Source: JBGPIK01 sp041484845
GTDB lineage: Bacteria > Desulfobacterota > Binatia > UBA9968
NCBI GenBank assembly: GCA_041484845.1
Contig: JBGPIK010000280.1
Location: 1 to 9,100 of the forward strand
Length of the DNA: 9,100 bases
Direction: 5' to 3'
Part shown: positions 6,544 through 9,100 of the stretch, in pieces
Numbering within the stretch: the stretch's first letter is position 1
Layout of the letters: each line of letters opens with the position of its first letter
Program-made: the position numbers and the translations under genes
Notes under the pieces: generated by a model
The model's input: the letters and a program-made list of their open reading frames with translations, nothing else
Databases searched by the model: none
Told to the model about the DNA's origin: nothing

Positions 6544-6571
6544 GGTCTAGCCTACGCTAAGACCTTATAAT
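6544..6571 (+). promoter_or_regulatory. Predicted -10 and adjacent dyad of the methyltransferase gene
   Basis: TATAAT (6566-6571) is a perfect -10 hexamer; a good -35 is not visible at 16-18 nt. Just upstream, GGTCTAGC (6544-6551) and GCTAAGACC (6556-6564) form a dyad with one bulged A that covers the -35 position, as expected for an operator. A start near 6578 would give a ~20-nt leader to ATG 6598 and would leave TTG 6571 untranscribed. Confidence 0.4.
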
Positions 6572-6597
6572 TGCCGCCATGGAGCCGTATTAAGCCA

Positions 6598-7536
6598 ATG
6601 GGAACCGTCCACAAATATTTAATAGCATTGCAACATGTCGCAGTCGCGATGCTTACTGTCGTCATCACCATCGGCGCTATTCATTTCCCCTATGACGTTG
6701 ACGCGCCCCTCACTCAGCAGGAGATGGAGGCCGCGCGAAAATACTACACGGACGCCTATCAGAAGCCTGTAACCGAAGCACAAGTAACGTCCGAACACGA
6801 GACGGAATATATTCGCGTAGCGGAAACCGCGGCTAAGACCTTCCACATTGAAGAACAGGTGAGTGCATTTGTTAAGCGTTTCAACCTAGACGATCGGCCC
6901 GTCTTGGAAATCGGATCAGGCCGAGGCTATTTGCAGGACGTCGCGCGAAATTATACCGGACTCGATATTTCTCCCACCGTAGCCCGCTTCTACCATAGGA
7001 AGTTTATCCTTGGTTCGGCCACGTCAATGCCGTTTCCTGACGACAGTTTTGACGGAGTTTGGTCCATTTGGGTGTTCGAGCATGTGCCTAATCCCGAGCA
7101 GGCGTTTCATGAGGCTCGACGTGTCACACGAGACAATGGAGTACTTTTCCTACTCCCGGCGTGGGATTGTAAGCCCTGGGCTGCCGAGGGTTACGAAGTC
7201 AGACCCTATTCTGATTTCGATCTGGTTGGAAAAATTATCAAAGCAAGTATTCCGCTACGCTCCTCACCGCCGTTCAGAATAATGACTTTTATACCGAACC
7301 GGATTGTCCGCAGTCTCGTCGCTCGATTTGGACCAACCCGATTGCGCTATCGTCGTTTGAGCCCGAATTATGACAAGTATTGGGTCGCGAACAGCGACGC
7401 CGTTAACTCGATCGATAGCCATGAAGCCATGTTGTGGTTTCGTAGCCGGGGTGACGAGTGCTTGAACTGCGAGGGCGCATCGGTGTTTATGGCTCCCATA
7501 CCGCTCATTATTCGCGTTCATAAGCTGCCGAGATAG
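6598..7536 (+). CDS. Class I SAM-dependent methyltransferase with N-terminal membrane segment
   Basis: A 312-residue protein from ATG 6598; the frame is open to TTG 6571 (9 more residues), which is less likely because it overlaps a perfect -10. Residues 7-30 (YLIALQHVAVAMLTVVITIG and onward) are hydrophobic and look like a signal anchor or uncleaved signal. Then comes a Methyltransf_11-type Rossmann domain: motif I VLEIGSGRGYL (102-112), LDIS (122-125) as the end of strand 2, PFPDDSFDGVWSIWVFEHVP (145-164) and a following helix, then GVLFLLPAWD (181-190). The ~120 residues after that are a family-specific tail with RYRRLSPNYDKYWVANSDAV (about 250-269), of unknown role. Such proteins methylate small molecules, lipids or glycans; the membrane segment would place this one at the inner membrane, and the substrate is not evident. 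Its base composition looks more AT-rich than that of the hyu genes, and it stands alone between repeat-rich regions, which hints at separate acquisition. Confidence 0.85.
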   Translation: MGTVHKYLIALQHVAVAMLTVVITIGAIHFPYDVDAPLTQQEMEAARKYYTDAYQKPVTEAQVTSEHETEYIRVAETAAKTFHIEEQVSAFVKRFNLDDRPVLEIGSGRGYLQDVARNYTGLDISPTVARFYHRKFILGSATSMPFPDDSFDGVWSIWVFEHVPNPEQAFHEARRVTRDNGVLFLLPAWDCKPWAAEGYEVRPYSDFDLVGKIIKASIPLRSSPPFRIMTFIPNRIVRSLVARFGPTRLRYRRLSPNYDKYWVANSDAVNSIDSHEAMLWFRSRGDECLNCEGASVFMAPIPLIIRVHKLPR

Positions 7537-7598
7537 GATCCCGATCCGCGCGGAAGATGTGAAAAGAGCGTGGGAGGAAAATCGGCGGGATCCAACTT

Positions 7599-7772
7599 TC
7601 AGTCCTGTTCTTTCTCGGCGTGGCGTCCCATCCTGTACTTGATGTCGCAGTTAATGCCCTGAGTTTCATCGAAGGGCCTGCCCTGAGCTTGGTCGAAGGG
7701 ATGAAGTCCACCTCCGCCTCGGTAAACCCGTATTGCGCCGCCAGCACCCAGTCGATCATCGTCGATGATGCC
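7599..7772 (-). pseudogene. C-terminal relic of an Eco57I-like N6-adenine DNA methylase
   Basis: On the - strand, three pieces in different frames join into the conserved C-terminus seen in large Eco57I-type / BREX PglX-like DNA methylases (typically ...IDRVLAxHYGFTxEELDFIINYDIKYRMGR). GIIDD (7772-7758) is followed by one extra base. IDWVLAAQYGFTEAEVDFI (7756-7700) is then interrupted by 44 bp of REP-like units. INCDIKYRMGRHAEKEQD and TGA (7655-7599) complete it. Removing the extra G at 7757 and the 44 bp at 7656-7699 restores one frame ending at a sensible stop. The rest of the methylase is absent: a stop codon lies just upstream and abiEii begins 71 bp beyond. This is therefore a short fossil, probably of a restriction-modification or BREX-type locus. 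The family assignment comes from memory of the motif. Confidence 0.72.
7656..7700. repeat. Two tandem REP-like units of a third family, inserted in the methylase relic
   Basis: Unit A is 7657-7676 (CCCTGAG-TTTCAT-CGAAGGG) and unit B is 7681-7700 (CCCTGAG-CTTGGT-CGAAGGG), repeated with a 24-bp period. On the - strand they read CCTTCGA...AAGCTCAGGGC and would translate as PSTKLRAGPSMKLRA. That is the familiar spurious peptide (PFDKLRAG-like) left by this widespread dispersed repeat in many environmental bacteria. The block interrupts the relic between its DFI and INCDIKYRMG residues; 44 bp is not a multiple of three, so it shifts the frame. Confidence 0.75.
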
Positions 7773-7780
7773 CGTGCCGT

Positions 7781-7801
7781 TCGTCTAATATAAATAGACG
7801 A
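7781..7801. repeat. AT-centred palindrome downstream of abiEii
   Basis: TCGTCTA and TAGACGA form a perfect 7-bp inverted repeat around ATATAAA. It lies 42 bp after the abiEii stop, between it and the methylase relic. It could be a weak transcript-end hairpin or a junction scar. No T-run follows on the - strand. Confidence 0.4.
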
Positions 7802-7843
7802 GCGCCAGAAAGGGCCCCTACCGACCCACAGAAAAGATTCGCG

Positions 7844-8743
7844 TCACCTTTTCCTTGCCCCTTGGACTGCTTTAGTCATCCGCACGCCAATCTCAAAGGC
7901 ACGGTCCAGGTCAAACTCAGCAAAGTCTCGATCGCGCAGCACAGGCCTCAACTCCGGCTCGACTTGCCGGCGCAATGCTTCGAGCCGCCGTTCGCTGACA
8001 TCCACCGGATTGTTACCAGGGATCGCCAGTTTTAGCCCGACTTGATCGATAAAGTCAGCCTCGTCCGTGCGCAGTCCGCCCTTACGAACCGCATAGTCGA
8101 TGTCAAAAAAGTCACGGATAGCCGGCTCACGGCGCGAAAGTGCCGCGCGGAACTTTTCCGCCAAGGCTTCGATTTTGTCGATACAGCGCACCGATATCGG
8201 CGTAACCATCGGACTATTGGAGAGTGGGTTTTGCAACATCGTTCGAGCCGAGCCGTCGATCACCGGCATCAATAAAGGTTCGCGCAAGCTTACTTCGATC
8301 TTGATCGTCTCTTCTTGTTGACCAAGCGTTGAACTATATCCGACCGCCGCTAAGTATTGCGTAGAGGCGTTCGCCCCTCGCAATGGATCAGTTACCCGAA
8401 ACACCGGCACCGCTCTGGTCAATTTGCCCAAGGCCGTCCTTATCAGCTCAACTCGCCTACTCCGCTCAGGCCGCGGAGTGTCCGCCGCAACCGGTATAGT
8501 ATAATCCAAGTCCTCGCTCAGGCGGTAAAGCTCCGAGTGGACCTTCGTCAAGCAAGTCCCGCCTTTGAAAACCAGCCCATCGCCGGCTGCCCCGGATAAA
8601 TAAGCAAGCATTACGGTGCAAAAATAATCTTTCTCGATCAGACGCGGCACAAACCCGCTCTCCGCGGCGGTGAATCGCACAGCTTCGCGAAACAGCGCCA
8701 CGTCTTCGTGAGCGGTGATGGCTAGCGGTTCAACTTTGCTCAT
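7844..8743 (-). CDS. abiEii: AbiEii/AbiGii-family nucleotidyltransferase toxin
   Basis: A 299-residue protein, the usual size for the AbiEii toxin of type IV toxin-antitoxin systems. Visible motifs are LIEKDYFCTVML (35-46), the nucleotidyltransferase signature FKGGTCLTKVH (59-69) followed by LSEDLDYTI (75-83) with D78 and D80 as likely metal ligands, IKIEVSLRE (147-155), and the conserved C-terminal CIDKIEALAEKFRAALSRRE (187-206) with RDFFDIDYAV (210-219). AbiEii enzymes transfer nucleotides to cellular targets such as tRNA acceptor stems. They stop growth when AbiEi control fails, for example on phage infection. All key motifs are intact. The ATG at 8743 overlaps the end of abiEi by 14 bp, so translation is coupled and no strong separate RBS is seen. 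Downstream, only a methylase relic remains. The family call is firm; activity and phage range are not known. Confidence 0.92.
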   Translation of the reverse strand: MSKVEPLAITAHEDVALFREAVRFTAAESGFVPRLIEKDYFCTVMLAYLSGAAGDGLVFKGGTCLTKVHSELYRLSEDLDYTIPVAADTPRPERSRRVELIRTALGKLTRAVPVFRVTDPLRGANASTQYLAAVGYSSTLGQQEETIKIEVSLREPLLMPVIDGSARTMLQNPLSNSPMVTPISVRCIDKIEALAEKFRAALSRREPAIRDFFDIDYAVRKGGLRTDEADFIDQVGLKLAIPGNNPVDVSERRLEALRRQVEPELRPVLRDRDFAEFDLDRAFEIGVRMTKAVQGARKR

Positions 8744-9100
8744 TGATAACCACGCCCCAACGGCGATTTACGGTGCCTCGTTTTGGTTTGGTAGGTATCC
8801 AGGGAATCAGGCTGGATGTCTTCGGTAGCGCCTTTTCGAGCTTCTTTAACAACGGGCTCGCCACCCCGTCGCGCTCCAGCAGCGCGCCTATCCGGCGGAT
8901 CGTCCCGATGTCGCCGTACTTCAACGTGACGGAGATTATTTCCGCCGCCTTCACCCGCTTCGCTTTCAGCTCTTTACGTACCCATTCGTAGGCGCGCGGT
9001 AGAGTGTTGAAACGCGACCAGTCATATACCGCATCAAGCAACGTTCGCGCACGCGATGAATAAAGCACTTTCGATCCCTCAGAGGTTTGCACCACTTCCG
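8730..9100 (-). CDS. abiEi: AbiEi-family antitoxin, 3' part of gene (5' end outside window)
   Basis: The frame is open to the window edge; the GTG at 9095 is preceded by in-frame GAA and need not be the start. The 122 visible residues include SEGSKVLYSSRARTLLDAVY, DWSRFNTLPRAYEWVRKEL, GTIRRIGALLER and a C-terminal SLIPWIPTKPKRGTVNRRWG. This is typical of the C-terminal domain of AbiEi-like antitoxins of about 200 residues (DUF6088-like). The N-terminal winged-helix DNA-binding domain would lie beyond position 9100. AbiEi neutralises AbiEii without forming a stable complex and represses its own operon through the winged helix. Its stop (TGA, 8732-8730) is inside the start of abiEii. The promoter and operator lie outside the window. 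Confidence 0.78.
   Translation of the reverse strand, partial: EVVQTSEGSKVLYSSRARTLLDAVYDWSRFNTLPRAYEWVRKELKAKRVKAAEIISVTLKYGDIGTIRRIGALLERDGVASPLLKKLEKALPKTSSLIPWIPTKPKRGTVNRRWGVVINEQS

Noticed and set aside
6571..6597. TTG at 6571 as the methyltransferase start
   Set aside because: Its first base completes a perfect TATAAT. It has no Shine-Dalgarno, and ATG 6598 leads straight into the membrane segment.
7536..7593. GGATCCCG / CGGGATCC inverted pair after the methyltransferase as a terminator
   Set aside because: The arms are 42 nt apart with no T-run, and 8-bp pairs of this kind occur by chance.
7508..7759. A separate 83-residue - strand gene
   Set aside because: It is a chance open frame through the methylase relic and the repeat block (PSTKLRAG-type peptide), running on out of frame past the relic's real stop.
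7811..7821. GCCCCTAC at 7814-7821 as a fifth RAYT REP
   Set aside because: Only the 8-bp head matches; the neighbouring bases do not form the palindrome.

Overview
The window looks like a chromosome segment from an uncultured, GC-rich environmental bacterium. The gene content (a UbiD-family protein next to hydantoinase/acetone-carboxylase-type HyuA/HyuB subunits, DoxX, a two-cupin protein, a RAYT transposase and an AbiE toxin-antitoxin pair) resembles soil or groundwater lineages of the deltaproteobacteria-like, Tectomicrobia or Rokubacteria type. That taxonomic guess rests on gene content only and cannot be fixed from this sequence.

Layout. (1) Positions 2-4626, + strand: a tight operon made of the 3' end of a UbiD-family (de)carboxylase gene, hyuA, hyuB and a small DoxX-family membrane protein. 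The gaps are 5 bp, 1 bp and a 4-bp ATGA overlap, so these genes are almost certainly cotranscribed. HyuA (ATP-binding) and HyuB should form one ATP-dependent amidohydrolase or carboxylase. The UbiD neighbour suggests carboxylation or decarboxylation of a small organic acid or ketone, but the substrate cannot be read from the sequence. (2) Positions 4631-5274: a REP-associated tyrosine transposase (RAYT) on the - strand with four copies of its likely cognate GTAG-headed palindrome. One copy lies on each side of the gene and two lie inside its reading frame. (3) Positions 5271-6308, - strand: a two-cupin protein whose TAG stop codon is the TAG of the fourth palindrome. It has a good RBS and a plausible sigma70 promoter. 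(4) Positions 6309-6597: a divergent intergenic region with small direct and inverted repeats and a second palindrome family. (5) Positions 6598-7536, + strand: a class I SAM-dependent methyltransferase with an N-terminal membrane segment. (6) Positions 7537-9100, mainly - strand: a decayed defence locus. It has the 3' part of an AbiEi-type antitoxin gene, overlapping abiEii (nucleotidyltransferase toxin), then the C-terminal relic of an Eco57I-like DNA methylase broken by a frameshift and by a 44-bp insertion of two tandem REP-like units.

The strongest unusual theme is activity of small palindromic repeats. Three unrelated REP-like families occur within about 3 kb (4631-7700). They have become coding sequence (inside the RAYT), a stop codon (the cupin gene) and a gene-breaking insertion (the methylase relic). 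I do not see a wholly new multi-gene system; the metabolic and defence genes belong to recognisable families.
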